NCBI GenBank assembly: GCA_041624375.1
Contig: JBFJVD010000170.1
Location: forward strand, 1 to 6,612
Reading direction: 5' to 3'
Length of the DNA: 6,612 bases
Source: JBFJVD01 sp041624375
GTDB lineage: Bacteria; Chloroflexota; Anaerolineae; Anaerolineales; E44-bin32
This document shows, one piece after another, positions 5,880-6,612 of the stretch (within the stretch, counting starts at the first letter, position 1; each line of letters begins with the position of its first letter). The translations under genes were made by a program, and so were the position numbers. Below the pieces are notes generated by a model that made no database searches, was not told where the DNA came from, and saw only the letters and a list, made by a program, of their open reading frames with translations.

Positions 5880-6101
5880 TTATGCAAGGCCGATAATGAA
5901 AGCAAACAGCCGGGTAAAGAGAAAGTCCAGCAACCCGAGACTCGCACTGGTCAGGATGAGGACCACCAGAACGATGATCGTCAATCGTGTCGCATCATCG
6001 CGGCTGGGCCAGCTCACCTTGCGCAACTCGGCGATCGTTTCGCGCACGAAACGCACGACGATATTGGGGCCCTTCCTCGACGCAGCCTGTGCTTTCGCCA
6101 A
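5880..6101 (-). CDS. secE: Preprotein translocase subunit SecE
   Basis: 73 residues, the short single-helix form common outside the Enterobacteria. SecE clamps SecY in the SecYEG export channel of the cytoplasmic membrane. A basic cytoplasmic N-terminus and an amphipathic helix (RFVRETIAELRKVSWPSRDDATR, the SecE signature) precede one membrane helix at about 41-70. The start codon is TTG (6101-6099), supported by AGGAG six bases upstream. It sits between tRNA-Trp and nusG, the usual secE-nusG pairing. Confidence 0.97.
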   Translation of the reverse strand: MAKAQAASRKGPNIVVRFVRETIAELRKVSWPSRDDATRLTIIVLVVLILTSASLGLLDFLFTRLFAFIIGLA

Positions 6102-6120
6102 TTCTGTCTCCTGGGGACCA

Positions 6121-6148
6121 AGCGACGCCGCAACCCACCGGCGTCGCT
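6121..6148 (-). other. Strong hairpin between tRNA-Trp and secE
   Basis: A perfect 10-bp stem (6121-6130 with 6139-6148, AGCGACGCCG in the transcript) encloses an 8-nt loop. It lies 30 nt after the tRNA and about 8 nt ahead of the secE Shine-Dalgarno. No U-run follows, so it is unlikely to be a simple terminator. It may protect the new 5' end of the secE-nusG message after the tRNA is excised, or act as a partial terminator. Confidence 0.6.
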
Positions 6149-6173
6149 CATTCCATCGTTCTCGTTCTTCTGC

Positions 6174-6252
<79 letters not shown>

Positions 6253-6279
6253 GGGTCGGGCGTCATCCGCGACGCCCGG

Positions 6280-6444
6280 CTATTTCGTCTCCCGATGCAG
6301 CGTGTGCTTCCGGCAACGGGGACAGAATTTGTTCAACTCAAGTCGCCCGGGATCGTTCCGCCGGTTCTTCTCCGTGGTGTAGTTGCGATCGGAGCACTCC
6401 GTGCACTCCAGCGTGATCACAGGTCGGACATCTTTCTTGGCCAT
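6280..6444 (-). CDS. rpmG: 50S ribosomal protein L33, zinc-binding form
   Basis: A 54-residue protein starting MAKKDVRPVITLECTECSDR and ending in HRETK, then TAG. L33 is a small large-subunit protein near the E site. Two CxxC pairs (Cys14/Cys17 and Cys41/Cys44) form a zinc ribbon, so this is the zinc-containing (C+) type. Conserved NYTTEKNRRNDPGRLELNKFCP confirms the family. The ATG at 6444 has no strong Shine-Dalgarno directly upstream. It lies 43 nt after the tuf stop and 27 nt before the tRNA. Confidence 0.97.
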   Translation of the reverse strand: MAKKDVRPVITLECTECSDRNYTTEKNRRNDPGRLELNKFCPRCRKHTLHRETK

Positions 6445-6487
6445 AGTCGTTTATCGCCGGCGGTCCTTGCGGCGTCCCTCGCTTCCT

Positions 6488-6612
6488 CTACTCCAGGATA
6501 TCGGTGATGACGCCTGCGCCGACGGTCAACCCGCCTTCGCGGATGGCGAACTTCGAGCCCTTCTCCAGCGCCACCGGCGTGATCAGCTCCACCGTCAGAT
6601 TCACGTTGTCCC
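6488..6612 (-). CDS. tuf: Elongation factor Tu, C-terminal end only
   Basis: The last 41 codons of EF-Tu, which delivers aminoacyl-tRNA to the ribosome; the rest lies beyond the window. The translated end contains DNVNLTVELITPVALEKG, then FAIREGG, TVGAGVITDILE and a TAG stop. This is the third beta-barrel domain. Where most bacterial EF-Tu proteins read FAIREGGRTVGAG, this one reads FAIREGGLTVGAG, with Leu for Arg. The codon is TTG. Confidence 0.97.
   Translation of the reverse strand, partial: DNVNLTVELITPVALEKGSKFAIREGGLTVGAGVITDILE

Overview
The window reads almost entirely on the minus strand. It holds a conserved translation and transcription-elongation gene cluster, in the transcriptional order tuf (3' end only) - rpmG - tRNA-Trp - secE - nusG - rplK - rplA - rplJ - rplL, followed by a separate two-component system (response regulator, then sensor kinase). 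The DNA is GC-rich and the gene order is bacterial. The single-helix SecE, the four-cysteine L33, the placement of tRNA-Trp between rpmG and secE, and a NusG with a long acidic N-terminal tail fit a high-GC Gram-positive or Chloroflexota-type bacterium. That assignment is inference, and the phylum cannot be fixed from this window.

Layout, right to left in the direction of transcription. Positions 6612-6488 hold the EF-Tu C-terminus; 6444-6280 ribosomal protein L33; 6252-6179 tRNA-Trp(CCA). Next come SecE (6101-5880, TTG start), NusG (5862-4753, with a 197-residue acidic extension containing a tandem 41-residue repeat), L11 (4697-4272, GTG start) and L1 (4221-3517). A 200-nt leader follows that carries an L10-type autoregulatory structure and an attenuator terminator. 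Then come L10 (3293-2766, TTG start) and L7/L12 (2701-2321). A strong hairpin at 2266-2292 probably ends the ribosomal operon. An OmpR-family response regulator (2208-1519) and its HAMP-type histidine kinase (1522-131) overlap by ATGA. A short open frame entering at 66 and leaving the window at 1 may be the start of another gene.

How the genes work together: SecE belongs to the protein-export channel. NusG tunes RNA polymerase and couples it to ribosomes or Rho. L11, L1, L10 and L7/L12 build the L1 stalk and the GTPase-associated stalk on which EF-Tu acts. Expression appears to be controlled by feedback at RNA level. The L11 and L1 genes are each preceded by a near-identical bipartite hairpin that copies the L1-binding site of 23S rRNA, and rplJL is preceded by an L10-leader/attenuator.

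The most notable points are the paired L1-operator mimics, the very acidic repeat-bearing NusG tail, and the absence of rpoB/rpoC after rplL, where a sensory two-component operon sits instead. I did not find an entirely new kind of system; the unusual content lies in RNA regulation and the NusG tail.
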